64,000 bases of DNA from Streptomyces sp. NBC_01716 (GCF_036248275.1 NZ_CP109181.1:558001-622000), one strand, 5' to 3'; counted from the stretch's first letter, positions 7,386 to 15,891 are shown. A program made the numbers and translations. The notes: generated by a model not told the origin, from the sequence alone.

Positions 7386-8558
7386 TCAGCGGCGCGCCGC
7401 AGGGCGGTCCCCGAGGGGCGGGTCCCGGCCGTCGCACGCCGCGGCGTTGCCACAGGCCGCGGCCCGGGGGTCGATGGGGACGCCGTTGGTGCGCAGCACC
7501 TCACGGAGATCGAGGATCAGGGGGAAGATCTCGTGGTTGAGGTCCCTGCCCTGCTCGTCCCACGCCCGCTGCTCGGCCTCGACGGCCAGGCGGTCCTCCG
7601 CGAACACCCGCTCGGTGAAGCGCCTGATGAGCGGCCAGGCCAGCTGGAGGGCGCCGGGAATGCCCGGCTTCTCGATCATGAGAAGGCCGTAGGCGTGACA
7701 CCTGCGCTGCTCCGCGTCCTCGGGGACGTACGCGACCCAGAGACGGAAGGCGGGATGGTCGGCGCCCTCCGGGACCAGGTCGAGCGTCTGGTACGGGTAT
7801 CCGGTGCGGATGGTCATGACGTCGCTGGAGTTGCCTCCGCCGATGCCCTCGTTGGCCAGCAGGCCGGCGCCCCGGTTCCGTTTCCCCCCGGTGTGGGTGA
7901 ACAGGTACCTGGCCTCCACAGACCGTGCGTCGGTCTCGTATCCGAGCAGCTCGGGGTGGAGCTTGCCGACGACGCCACGGTGGAGGAACTGGTGGTTCAT
8001 GTCGAGCAGGTTCTCGTGCATGAACGAGTAGTGGCAGCGCACGGTCCGGGAGAAGGTCATGGTCCGGTACTTCGGCGAGCCGAAGGCCGGCAGCTCGGGC
8101 AGCGGGGTGGCCACCGCCTTCTCCGGGTCGCCGGGGAAGACGTACACCAGGCCGTACGCCTCACGGACGGGGTAACCGCGTACGCCACGCGGCGGGCGCC
8201 CGTCGCCTTTGGACAGATACGGGATCTGCGAGATACGGCCGTCGCCGCGATACGCCCACGCGTGGTAGCAGCAACGGAGCTTCTCGCCCTCCACGACGCC
8301 CATGCTGAGCGGCACCTGGCGGTGGGCGCACCGGTCCTCGATCGCGTAGACGGTGCCGCTGTCCCCGCGGTAGAGCGCGATGCGTTCACCGGCGAACGCG
8401 GTGGCGAGCACCCGCCTCCTGCGCACCTTCTTGGTCAGCGCGACGGGGTACCAGAAATCCGGGTGGGCCCCGACGAGCCGGAGGTCGGGTACGGGAATCG
8501 GGCCGGGCTGCGCCGAGGGCCGACCGCTCCCGGCCCTCTCGGATTCGGTCTCGGTCAT
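7386..8558 (-). CDS. Rieske non-heme iron oxygenase
   Basis: A 390-residue protein with an N-terminal Rieske [2Fe-2S] domain: CAH at about residue 76 and CCYH about 19 residues later, giving C-x-H and C-x2-H. The catalytic domain carries the mononuclear iron ligands in NLLDMNHQFLHRG. This class of oxygenases hydroxylates or demethylates ring compounds with electrons from a separate reductase; none is encoded nearby. The start is ATG 8558 after GGGAGAGG. It lies immediately upstream of the HpnR-like gene in the same direction, which suggests action on the same lipid or terpenoid. An unrelated aromatic substrate cannot be excluded. Confidence 0.82.
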   Translation of the reverse strand: MTETESERAGSGRPSAQPGPIPVPDLRLVGAHPDFWYPVALTKKVRRRRVLATAFAGERIALYRGDSGTVYAIEDRCAHRQVPLSMGVVEGEKLRCCYHAWAYRGDGRISQIPYLSKGDGRPPRGVRGYPVREAYGLVYVFPGDPEKAVATPLPELPAFGSPKYRTMTFSRTVRCHYSFMHENLLDMNHQFLHRGVVGKLHPELLGYETDARSVEARYLFTHTGGKRNRGAGLLANEGIGGGNSSDVMTIRTGYPYQTLDLVPEGADHPAFRLWVAYVPEDAEQRRCHAYGLLMIEKPGIPGALQLAWPLIRRFTERVFAEDRLAVEAEQRAWDEQGRDLNHEIFPLILDLREVLRTNGVPIDPRAAACGNAAACDGRDPPLGDRPAARR

Positions 8559-8748
8559 ACCTCTCCCTCACGCGGGGGCACCGGTGCACGGACGTCACAC
8601 GTACGCCGGGCACCACCGACCTCGCCCATGCGGCGGAGGGGGCCCGGCACGGTCCATCCTGGCGGCCCGCGGCCGCCGGGGCCCTGCCCAGCGCGTCCGG
8701 TCGGGTGACCGGAGCGACGCCGCTCGAACAGCCTCGACGAACGGCGCC

Positions 8749-9324
8749 CTACGAGCGGACCTTCAGGCCGTCCAGGGTGAGGTCCAACAGGCGTTCCGCG
8801 CGCGGCCGTTGGTCGGGGCTCGCCGAGGTGAGGGCGATTCCTTCGAGGGCGGCGCTCAGGTCGGCGGGGCTGATGTCGGTACGGATCTCCCCGGCGGCCA
8901 CACACGCGTCCATCAGGTCGGTGATGGCGGCCCGGATCATGTCCCGGCTCCGGCCGTAGGGGTTGTTTCCCGTCGCGGCGATGGCACGCAGAGCGTCGGC
9001 CATGCCGAATTTGGCGGTGACGTAGTCCAGGAAGAGACGGGTCCAGGCGCGCAGGGCCTCGTACGGCGGCTGCGCCGCGAGCAGACCGGGGACCGCGTCG
9101 CAGAGCTGGGCCACCTCGTTGCGGTAGACCGCCTCGATCAGGGCCTCCCGGGTGGGGAAGTTGCGGTACAGGGTCGCGCTGCCCACACCCGCCTCCCTGG
9201 CGATGCGCTCCAGATGCGCGTCCAGCCCCTCCTCGGCGAACACGCGCACCGCGGCCGCGAGGATCTTGTTCCTGTTACGTCGCGCGTCGGCTCGCAACGG
9301 GCGTTGTTGTGCGCTGTCGGCCAT
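8749..9324 (-). CDS. TetR-family regulator
   Basis: A 191-residue protein with the TetR HTH (residues ~10-55: RADARRNRNKILAAAVRVFA then GVGSATLYRNFPTREAL). The start chosen is ATG 9324 (MADSAQQRP), after a GGGGA site; a longer frame to 9384 would run into the operator region. It is divergent from an SDR gene, with an inverted repeat between them. It may also read into the Rieske/hpnR pair downstream, which is in the same direction after about 190 bases without a strong hairpin. Confidence 0.85.
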   Translation of the reverse strand: MADSAQQRPLRADARRNRNKILAAAVRVFAEEGLDAHLERIAREAGVGSATLYRNFPTREALIEAVYRNEVAQLCDAVPGLLAAQPPYEALRAWTRLFLDYVTAKFGMADALRAIAATGNNPYGRSRDMIRAAITDLMDACVAAGEIRTDISPADLSAALEGIALTSASPDQRPRAERLLDLTLDGLKVRS

Positions 9325-9380
9325 CAGCGGTCGCCGTTCCCCTCTCCGGTCCCACATCGACTTGCTAAACGGGGGCGCGC

Positions 9381-9403
9381 CCACTTAGTCTTGCGATAAG
9401 TGG
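9381..9403. promoter_or_regulatory. Operator-like inverted repeat between TetR and SDR
   Basis: CCACTTA (9381-9387) and TAAGTGG (9397-9403) form a perfect 7-base inverted repeat with a 9-base spacer, midway between divergent TetR and SDR genes. This is the probable operator of the TetR protein encoded at 8749-9324. Confidence 0.65.
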
Positions 9404-9471
9404 TGACGCCTCCACTTCCACTCTAGGTCATGGGCTGACCTGCGTACATCACCCCTGGAAGGAAGCTGATC

Positions 9472-10209
9472 ATGTCAGGGATCGAGGGCAAGGTCGTCGC
9501 GATCACCGGCGCAAGCAGCGGCATCGGTGCGGCGACGGCGACCTGGCTCGCCGAGAAAGGGGCCCGGCTCGTGCTCGGGGCCCGACGGGAGGACCGACTG
9601 ACGTCGGTGGTGGACCGGATCACGGCGCGGGGCGGCTCGGCTGTCGGGGTCGTCGTCGATGTGACGCGCCGCGAGGACCTCCGGCGGCTGACGGACACGG
9701 CGGTTGACCGGTTCGGCCGGCTCGATGTCCTGGTCTCCAACGCCGGCACGATGGCGGTGTCACCCTTCGACGAGCTGCGCCAGGACGACTGGGACGCCAT
9801 GGTCGCGACGCATGTCACCGGCCTGCTGAACGGTATCGGGGCGGCGCTCCCCGTCTTCCGGCGGCAGCACTCGGGCCAGTTCGTCAACGTCTCCTCCACC
9901 GCGGCCTACGTCGTGAAAGCCCCGCAGGGCGTCTACGCGGCCACCAAGACGGCGGTGAAGGTACTGACCGAGGGCCTGCGGCAGGAGTCGGGACCCGACC
10001 TGCGCGTCACTCTCGTCTCCCCAGGGTTCACCAACACCGAGGGCGTGGGGAAGGGGGCGAGTCCCGAAGTGGCGGCGGCGCATGTCCGGCTGCGCGACGA
10101 GATCGCCATCCCGCCCTCCGCCATCGCGTCCGCGATCGGTTACGCGATCGAGCAGCCCGACGATGTCGACATCAACGAGATCGTCGTCCGGCCCACCGCG
10201 CAGGCCTGA
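9472..10209 (+). CDS. Short-chain dehydrogenase/reductase
   Basis: A 245-residue classical SDR: TGASSGIG at residues ~12-19, SNAG, VNVSSTAAYVV with the catalytic Ser, and YAATK with the catalytic Tyr and Lys. The length and the C-terminal NEIVVRPTAQ match the NADP-dependent clavaldehyde-dehydrogenase-like or YdfG-like oxidoreductases often controlled by a divergent TetR. The ATG at 9472 follows AAGGAAG. The substrate is unknown. Confidence 0.9.
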   Translation: MSGIEGKVVAITGASSGIGAATATWLAEKGARLVLGARREDRLTSVVDRITARGGSAVGVVVDVTRREDLRRLTDTAVDRFGRLDVLVSNAGTMAVSPFDELRQDDWDAMVATHVTGLLNGIGAALPVFRRQHSGQFVNVSSTAAYVVKAPQGVYAATKTAVKVLTEGLRQESGPDLRVTLVSPGFTNTEGVGKGASPEVAAAHVRLRDEIAIPPSAIASAIGYAIEQPDDVDINEIVVRPTAQA

Positions 10210-10277
10210 CGCCGCCGATCCTCGCGGTCCGCCTCCGTCCCGGCCACCGAAACGGTGCGGCAGCCGGGCCGCCGGGG

Positions 10278-10670
10278 TCAGATGCCGAGGGCGTCGCCCG
10301 GGTCTCCGTGCCGTGGGGTCCACCACTGGGTGAGGCCCCAGATCCCGAGCGCGAGCGCGGTCACGGCGACGAGTACCGCGACCCAGGGCCTGCCCGTCCA
10401 ACGCCTGGTCAGGGCCCAGGCCAGGAGAGGCAGCAGAGCGCCGCCGAGCGCGATGAGCGGGAGGTCGACATAGAGCACGCTCAGATCACGGGCGCTGCCC
10501 TCGAACCCGCCCTCGATACTCAGCTGCGCCTGTGGTGCCCATACGAGCGGCGCCGCCGCCGCACCGAGGACGGAGAGGAGACATCCGGCACCGCCGGCCG
10601 TCCGTGAAGTGGTGCTCAGGTCCCGTCCCGCTGGATATCCGCCCATGCCAGCGACAGACGCGGCCCGCAT
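10278..10670 (-). CDS. Small membrane protein of unknown function
   Basis: A predicted 130-residue protein with three hydrophobic segments (around CLLSVLGAAAAPLVW, LIALGGALLPLLAWAL and AVLVAVTALALGIWGL) separated by short loops, ending in a polar tail. There is no recognised family. Codon usage is G/C rich at third positions as for a real gene. The start is uncertain: ATG 10670 is the longest, and a later ATG at codon 9 is possible. Confidence 0.55.
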   Translation of the reverse strand: MRAASVAGMGGYPAGRDLSTTSRTAGGAGCLLSVLGAAAAPLVWAPQAQLSIEGGFEGSARDLSVLYVDLPLIALGGALLPLLAWALTRRWTGRPWVAVLVAVTALALGIWGLTQWWTPRHGDPGDALGI

Positions 10671-10695
10671 GGGGATCGGTTCCGCCGAGGTCGGC

Positions 10696-11070
10696 TCAGA
10701 CCGCGGGCCGTACCCGGTAGCTCAGGGCCGGGAAGGGGAACGACCCGGTGTGGAGGCTGCCGAGTACGTAGTAGATGTCGCCGGCCGCGGCGGGTGTTCC
10801 GGTCTCGCAGTCCGGGCGGAAGAAGACTTCGATGTTCCGGTCGGACAGATTGACCGCCGACAGGGCCGACCGCGTCAGTGACTGGCAGACGCCGGCCGCG
10901 TCCAGGTCGACCGCCGTCTCGTCCCCGGTCTGCTGGGCTCCTGTGTAGAAGGAGGCCTCACCGGCCGGCGCGCTCGCCGTCGCGGAGGGTGCCGCGGCCA
11001 GCAGGCCGAGCAGAGCGCCGGCCGTCACAGCGGCGGCGGTTCCGGTGGGTCGGAGCATACGCAGGGTCAT
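10696..11070 (-). CDS. Small secreted protein of unknown function
   Basis: A 124-residue protein starting at ATG 11070 (MTLRMLRPTG) after AAGGCGG. It has a clear Sec signal peptide: basic start, the hydrophobic core AAAVTAGALLGLLAAAP and ATASA cleavage. The mature domain of ~90 residues has two Cys (VCQSL and PDCETG) that could form a disulfide. No family was recognised. It lies divergent from the iron-boxed acetylglutamate kinase; the iron box at 11195 is 125 bases upstream of its start, so iron control in this direction is possible but weakly supported. Confidence 0.65.
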   Translation of the reverse strand: MTLRMLRPTGTAAAVTAGALLGLLAAAPSATASAPAGEASFYTGAQQTGDETAVDLDAAGVCQSLTRSALSAVNLSDRNIEVFFRPDCETGTPAAAGDIYYVLGSLHTGSFPFPALSYRVRPAV

Positions 11071-11194
11071 GTGGTCCGCCTTCGTGGGGAGTTGGGGCGA
11101 GCGCTCGGGCCCATGGCCGAGACCGGCCAATGGTTGCATCTTCAACAAGGCAAGGGGAGCCCGTAACCGGCCAAGGCGAGGACCGAGTTGTAAT

Positions 11195-11213
11195 TTAGGT
11201 TAGGCTAAGCTAA
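11195..11213. promoter_or_regulatory. Iron box (DmdR/IdeR-type operator)
   Basis: TTAGGTTAGGCTAAGCTAA matches the actinobacterial iron-box consensus built from TTAGGTTAGGCT repeats. It lies 67 bases before the acetylglutamate kinase start and implies derepression under iron limitation. Confidence 0.85.
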
Positions 11214-11280
11214 TGAACGCTTGGACGGGGTCTCCCGCAGCCTGCCCCTCTACCCACCGACACCACTGGAGCCGGAGACC

Positions 11281-12171
11281 ATGACCGAACGGGCCGCGAC
11301 GACCCTGCCGGAGCACGTACAGCTCGTGAACGGTACGAGTACCGGCCTGAGCCGGGCCGGCGCCGTCGTCGTCGTCAAGTTCGGCGGCAACGCCATGGTG
11401 GACACCGAGCTGCGGCGCACATTCGCCCAGGACGTCGTGGAGTTGTGGCACGCGGGCCTGCGCCCGGTCGTCGTGCACGGCGGCGGCCCGCAGATCAGCG
11501 CGATGCTCGACCGCCTCGGCCTGGAGACGCGGTTCGAGGCGGGCCTGCGGGTGACCACGCCGGAGACCATGGATGTCGTACGCATGGTGCTGGCGGGCAG
11601 GGTCCAACGGGAGCTGGTCGGCCACATCAACGCCTGCGGGCCTCCCTTCGCCGTGGGCATGACCGGTGAGGACGCGCACACGATGGCGGCCGTACGACGG
11701 CCGGCCAGGGTGAACGGCCGGCCGGTCGACATCGGCCTCGTGGGCGACATCGTGGACGTGAACCCGGGCATGGTGCACGCCCTCCTGGAGGACGGCCATA
11801 TCCCGGTGGTCTCCCCGGTGGCCCGCGGTGAGGGCGGAGAGGTCTACAACGTCAACGCCGATCTCGCGGCCTCAGCCCTGGCCGTGGCTCTCGGCGCCGA
11901 GCGCCTGGTGATGCTCACCGACGTGGCGGGGCTGTACGAGAACTGGCCGCACAGCACCGAGGTGATCGGGCGCGTGACCGCCGACGCGCTGGACGGGATG
12001 CTGCCGGGGCTGGCGGGCGGGATGCTGCCGAAGATGGAGGGCTGCCTGCGGGCCGTCCGAGGCGGTGTGGGACGGGCCCATGTGCTGGACGGGCGTGTGC
12101 CGCACGCCGTACTGCGAGGCGTGCTCGACACGACCGGCCCCGGCACCACGGTGGTTCCCGGCACCGGCTGA
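11281..12171 (+). CDS. argB: Acetylglutamate kinase paralogue, iron-regulated, probably for siderophore ornithine
   Basis: A 296-residue amino-acid kinase: VVKFGGNAM near residue 22, [20 protein letters not shown] and [10 protein letters not shown] match ArgB, which phosphorylates N-acetylglutamate in ornithine synthesis. The start chosen is ATG 11281 after GGAG; a TTG at 11221 gives an implausible extension. Two arginine-feedback features are missing. The N-terminal ALPYI-type helix is not recognisable. In the C-terminal signature (HAxLLExFTxxGxGT in inhibited enzymes) this protein reads [15 protein letters not shown], with Gly in place of the Glu. I infer an arginine-insensitive duplicate serving coelichelin. 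The iron box upstream and the GNAT gene next door support this. Confidence 0.88.
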   Translation: MTERAATTLPEHVQLVNGTSTGLSRAGAVVVVKFGGNAMVDTELRRTFAQDVVELWHAGLRPVVVHGGGPQISAMLDRLGLETRFEAGLRVTTPETMDVVRMVLAGRVQRELVGHINACGPPFAVGMTGEDAHTMAAVRRPARVNGRPVDIGLVGDIVDVNPGMVHALLEDGHIPVVSPVARGEGGEVYNVNADLAASALAVALGAERLVMLTDVAGLYENWPHSTEVIGRVTADALDGMLPGLAGGMLPKMEGCLRAVRGGVGRAHVLDGRVPHAVLRGVLDTTGPGTTVVPGTG

Positions 12172-12226
12172 TCCCCGGCCCGCCCTGCCGAACAGGCCGA
12201 ACGAGCCGGGGAGTTGACCGTCGAGG

Positions 12227-12760
12227 TCACAGAGCCTTCGTAAGGATCCGCGCGTTACGCCGGGGGTCCAGGGACTCGGCCCACGACACAGGCGCCAGAA
12301 GCGCCGTCGTGGGCGCGAAGCCGTACCGGAGGAACAGGCCACCGCCGCCGGTCGTCGCCGTGTACAGCGCGCCCAGCGACCGGGCGCGCGCCACGGCCAG
12401 CACGGAACGCAGGAGCGCGGCCCCCACTCCGTGCCCCTGCCGCCGCCCGGCCACGCAGAAGTTGTAGAGAACGCCCACCGCTCCGCGACCGCCCTCCCCC
12501 GGACCCGCCGGGTGCACGCGCAGGCCCACGCAGCCGTCGAGCGGGCCTCCGGGGCGGCCCTGCGTCACGAGGAAGTCGGCGGCGTGGGCGGCGTAGAGCG
12601 AAGCGGGCCGTTCCCGCAACGCCCCTGATCGCACGAAGGGTTGGGACAGCGCGGCGAGAGCGGGCGCGTCCTGCGCGCGGGCGGGGCGTACGGAGGGCGT
12701 CGGCGCGAGGGGCGCGTACGGCGCGGGCGGCAGCGGGGCGGGCGGCGTAGCCGTGATCAA
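12227..12760 (-). CDS. GNAT acetyltransferase, probably stand-alone N-acetylglutamate synthase
   Basis: A 177-residue GNAT. Residues ~22-65 ([36 protein letters not shown]) and the C-terminus (LFLRYGFAPTT then NARILTKAL) align by eye with the acetyltransferase half of E. coli ArgA; the acetyl-CoA loop is RRQGHGVG. It lacks the amino-acid-kinase regulatory domain that binds arginine in long ArgA. The predicted reaction is acetyl-CoA plus glutamate to N-acetylglutamate, the substrate of the neighbouring ArgB-like kinase (convergent, 55 bases between stops). An iron box lies 71 bases upstream of its start. A different GNAT substrate is possible. Confidence 0.72.
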   Translation of the reverse strand: MITATPPAPLPPAPYAPLAPTPSVRPARAQDAPALAALSQPFVRSGALRERPASLYAAHAADFLVTQGRPGGPLDGCVGLRVHPAGPGEGGRGAVGVLYNFCVAGRRQGHGVGAALLRSVLAVARARSLGALYTATTGGGGLFLRYGFAPTTALLAPVSWAESLDPRRNARILTKAL

Positions 12761-12830
12761 GGCTTTCCTTCCTCGGTTCCACGATCGGAGAAGCGGCTTG
12801 ACGCCGTGTCACTCCGACGAACAAACGAGA

Positions 12831-12849
12831 TTAGGTTAGCCTTACCTTA
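12831..12849. promoter_or_regulatory. Iron box upstream of the GNAT gene
   Basis: TTAGGTTAGCCTTACCTTA (reverse complement TAAGGTAAGGCTAACCTAA) is a good iron box. It overlaps the last codon of the upstream amidohydrolase gene and sits 71 bases before the GNAT start. Confidence 0.82.
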
Positions 12850-14448
12850 CTTGCGAGTCCAGTTCGGGGCAGCGACGGCCGTCTTCTCCGTCGGGCTGCC
12901 GTCGACGTACGCCGCCACCACCTCGATGTCTCCGATACGGGAGGTGTCGACGCGCCGGGGGTCGTCCCCGAGCACCACCAGATCGGCGAACTTGCCCGGG
13001 GTGAGACTTCCCACGTACTCCTCCCAGTGGCAGGCGAAGGCGCCGGCGACCGTGTAGGCGTGCAGTGCCTCGGCCACGGTGATGCCCTCGTCCGGGCCGA
13101 TCAACTGCCCCGACTCGGAGGCGCGTTCGACCATGAACTGCACCGCTCGCAGCGGGGATCCGTCCGTGACGGGCCGGTCGGAGCTGCCGACGAGGGGGAT
13201 GCCGTGGTCCAGGAAGGCCCTGCCCCGGTAGAGCCACGGAGCCCGTTCCGCGCCCATGACCGCCGCGTAGTCGTCCCCGAAGTACCGGAGGAAGCCGGGC
13301 TGGACGACGGCGCTGAGCCCGAGCCGCGCGAAGCGTGGGAGCTGGTCGGGGCGGATCAGTCCCGCGTGTTCGACCCGGTGCCTGGCGCCAGGACGCGGCC
13401 GCAGGCGCTGGGCCCGCTCCAGGGCGTCCAGGGCGAGTTGGGCCGCGCGGTCGCCGATGGCGTGGACGGCGAGCTGCCAGCCGGCGAGATGCCCGTCCAC
13501 GATGGTGTCGGCGAGCACGTCCGGGTCGTCCTGCAACTGGCCGGTGTGGCCGAGTCCTTCGTACGGGTCGCCGAGCGCGGCGGTCCGGGCCATCATCCCG
13601 CCATCCGTGTAGACCTTCAGCGCGCCGAGGGAGAGCCGCCCGTCGCCGAACCCCGTGCGCAGGCCGAGGTCGAGCGCCCGGGGAATGCCGTCGGCCTCGT
13701 GCCCGGCGGCCGGACGCAGCCGCTCGGCGGCCACCATGAGCTGCACCCGCAGCGGCAACAGGCCTTCTTCGCGGGCGAGTTGGTAGGCACCCAGCTCGAC
13801 GGGACTGTGGCCGAAGAGGGTGCCGCCGATACCGGCCTCGGCGCAGGCGGTGACCCCCTCGGCCAGACAGGTCCGGCCGGCGCGCCCGATCGCCTCCGCG
13901 AGTTCCCGCTGGGTGTGGGGCGGCCGCAGGGCGCGGGCGGCGCCCATGGCGCCCTCGGCGAGGAAGCCGTTCTCGTGCGGAAGGCCGGCGGGAAGCAGCG
14001 CGAGAACGGCGGAGTTGACCACGCAGCCGTGCCCCGAGTCGTGCAGCAGGAACACCTTGTGCCCGAGGCTGACCATGTCCAGTTCGGCGGCGGTCAGATG
14101 ACGGCCGAGAGCCCGCTGGTCGTAGCCCGCGACGCTCACCCAGGCGCCCGGTGAGCGCTCCCGGGCGACGGCCCCGGCCACGACGGCGAGCACGTCGTCG
14201 ATCCGGGTGAGGCCCGCGACGCTCGGGGTGTTCTCCTTCAGCCCCGCCCAGGCCAGATGGACATGGGCGTCGATGAACCCGGGCAGCACGGTGGCGCCCT
14301 GAAGGTCGATCACCTCACGCGCGGGCAGCGAGGTCACGGCCTCGTCCAGACCCACGATCCGGCCCCGCCAGATGCCCAGGTCATGGGCGACGGGGTGGTC
14401 CGGATCCATGGTGAGGAAGCGCGCGTTCGTCAGTCTGGCGCAGAGCAT
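12847..14448 (-). CDS. YtcJ-type metal-dependent amidohydrolase
   Basis: A 533-residue amidohydrolase_3 family protein. The N-terminal small beta domain (NARFLTMDPD) leads to FIDAHVHLAW, whose HxH binds metal. GYDQRALGR, VHAIGDRAAQLALDA and RVEHAGLI supply further barrel ligands, with SSDRPV near the C-terminus. No signal peptide is seen, so it is cytoplasmic. Such enzymes hydrolyse amide, formamide or carbamate bonds; the substrate cannot be named. The gene starts 24 bases after the mbtH stop and has no iron box of its own, so it is probably co-transcribed with mbtH from the iron box at 14727. A role in deacylating or recycling siderophore intermediates is possible. Confidence 0.85.
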   Translation of the reverse strand: MLCARLTNARFLTMDPDHPVAHDLGIWRGRIVGLDEAVTSLPAREVIDLQGATVLPGFIDAHVHLAWAGLKENTPSVAGLTRIDDVLAVVAGAVARERSPGAWVSVAGYDQRALGRHLTAAELDMVSLGHKVFLLHDSGHGCVVNSAVLALLPAGLPHENGFLAEGAMGAARALRPPHTQRELAEAIGRAGRTCLAEGVTACAEAGIGGTLFGHSPVELGAYQLAREEGLLPLRVQLMVAAERLRPAAGHEADGIPRALDLGLRTGFGDGRLSLGALKVYTDGGMMARTAALGDPYEGLGHTGQLQDDPDVLADTIVDGHLAGWQLAVHAIGDRAAQLALDALERAQRLRPRPGARHRVEHAGLIRPDQLPRFARLGLSAVVQPGFLRYFGDDYAAVMGAERAPWLYRGRAFLDHGIPLVGSSDRPVTDGSPLRAVQFMVERASESGQLIGPDEGITVAEALHAYTVAGAFACHWEEYVGSLTPGKFADLVVLGDDPRRVDTSRIGDIEVVAAYVDGSPTEKTAVAAPNWTRK

Positions 14449-14472
14449 CGGTGGCGTACCGCTCCCGGAAGG

Positions 14473-14685
14473 TCAGCCGTCCGTCGACGCCGCGAGGGAC
14501 CGGGGGCGCAGATCGGTCCAGTGGGTCTCGATGAACTCCAGGCACCTGTCACGGGAGTTCTCGGCCAGGACGATCTTCCATCCCCCGGGCACCTCGGCGA
14601 AGGACGGCCAGAGCGAGTGCTGCCCCTCGTCGTTCACCAGGACCAGGAAACGGCCTTCGGGGTCGTCGAAGGGGTTGGTGCTCAT
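14473..14685 (-). CDS. MbtH-like NRPS chaperone
   Basis: A 70-residue MbtH-family protein. It shows the family signature: [42 protein letters not shown] and TDLRPRSL, with the conserved Trp residues. MbtH proteins bind and stabilise NRPS adenylation domains; here the partner is CchH. The ATG at 14685 follows AGGAGG. It is divergent from the esterase gene, and both share the iron box at 14727. The S. coelicolor coelichelin locus carries the same gene at this end. Confidence 0.95.
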   Translation of the reverse strand: MSTNPFDDPEGRFLVLVNDEGQHSLWPSFAEVPGGWKIVLAENSRDRCLEFIETHWTDLRPRSLAASTDG

Positions 14686-14726
14686 GTCTCAGTGCCTCCT
14701 AGGGTCCAACAGAAGGGAGACTAACA

Positions 14727-14745
14727 TTAGGTTAGGCTCGCCTAA
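14727..14745. promoter_or_regulatory. Iron box between mbtH and cchJ
   Basis: TTAGGTTAGGCTCGCCTAA is the best consensus match in the window, between divergent mbtH and esterase genes. A further half-site (AGCCTAACG) follows at 14755-14763, nearer cchJ. Confidence 0.9.
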
Positions 14746-14793
14746 TCAAAGGGGAGCCTAACGTTTCCCCTTCCCTCTCACAAGGAGACGTTC

Positions 14794-15891
14794 ATGCGCC
14801 TCGCGGCCGACGAGGACAACGCCTTCGCCGCTTTCGGACTGCCCGGCGAACCGGGCACGGACGAGTTCTGGGCGGCGGCGCGGACGCCCGTCTCGGTGCC
14901 CGCCGACGACGGCGGCTGGCTGGCCCTGTTCCTGTGGCGCGGATCTCCCGCGAGCGTCGTCTTCGAGAGCTGGTCGGATCCCGTTCCCCTGCGCAGATGG
15001 CGCGGGACGGACTGCTGGTACGCCGAGGTGCCCATGCCCGCGCGGCTGCGGGTGACCTACCAACTCCTCGCGGGAGACGCCGCGTTCGCCGATCCGTTCA
15101 ACCCGGACGGCGCCGGCGGTGACCGGTCCGTGGCGGCGGCCCCGGACAGCCCTCCTCAGCCCCACTGGCCGGCCATCGGCACCGACGACGTCCTGCCCCT
15201 CCCCCGTACCCGCGTCCGCTGGAGCAGCGAACGGCTCGGCGGACGGCGCACCGTACGGGTCCACCCGGCGGGCGGCGGCGGGCCGGTGGTCCTCCTGCTC
15301 GACGGGGACGACTGGCTGTATCTGCACCCGGCCATGGCCGCGTTCGACTCGGCCGTCGCCAGTGGCGAGATGCCTCCCGCCACCCTGGTCTTCCTGCCGG
15401 CCAAGGACAGAGAGGCCGAGTTCGGGTGCCGGCCGGAGCTGTGGGAGGCCGTACGGGACGAACTGCTGCCGCTGGTGGCGGAGACCGGCGTACCCGCCGA
15501 CCTCGACCGGCTGGTGGTCGCCGGACAGAGCCTCGGCGGGCTCAGCGCGCTGTACGCGGCGCTGGAGTTCCCGGACCTGGTCTCCCGGGTCGCCTGCCAG
15601 TCGGGGTCGTTCTGGTGGACGCCCGAGGCCATGGCTCAGGCGGACCCCTTGGGCGGGCCGGTCGGCGGCACACTCGCGGAGCGCCTGCGGGAGCTCCCCG
15701 ACCTGTCCGGGCTGCGGTGCGCGTTCGACGTGGGGGAACACGAGACGGCGATGCTGCCCCACTGCGCGGTGACCGAGACCCTGGCCGAAGAGGCCGGTGC
15801 GACCGTGCGCGTCTCCCGGTCGCCGTCGGGCCACGACCGGGTGGGCTGGCGGCACGCCCTGGTCAGGGATGTCGCCTGGGCGCTCGGCTGA
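14794..15891 (+). CDS. cchJ: Siderophore esterase (Fes/IroE-like), CchJ
   Basis: A 365-residue alpha/beta-hydrolase of the enterochelin-esterase type. An N-terminal ~130-residue beta domain (FWAAARTPV, LFLWRGSPASVVFESWSDPV) precedes the hydrolase domain with VVLLLDGDDWLY, the nucleophile elbow GQSLGG (Ser) and SPSGHDRVGWRHAL (His). In the coelichelin pathway CchJ is thought to release or hydrolyse the NRPS-bound peptide or the ferric siderophore; CchH has no thioesterase domain. The start is ATG 14794 after AAGGAG, downstream of an iron box. The gene is followed by a repeat element and then the convergent cchI. Confidence 0.93.
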   Translation: MRLAADEDNAFAAFGLPGEPGTDEFWAAARTPVSVPADDGGWLALFLWRGSPASVVFESWSDPVPLRRWRGTDCWYAEVPMPARLRVTYQLLAGDAAFADPFNPDGAGGDRSVAAAPDSPPQPHWPAIGTDDVLPLPRTRVRWSSERLGGRRTVRVHPAGGGGPVVLLLDGDDWLYLHPAMAAFDSAVASGEMPPATLVFLPAKDREAEFGCRPELWEAVRDELLPLVAETGVPADLDRLVVAGQSLGGLSALYAALEFPDLVSRVACQSGSFWWTPEAMAQADPLGGPVGGTLAERLRELPDLSGLRCAFDVGEHETAMLPHCAVTETLAEEAGATVRVSRSPSGHDRVGWRHALVRDVAWALG

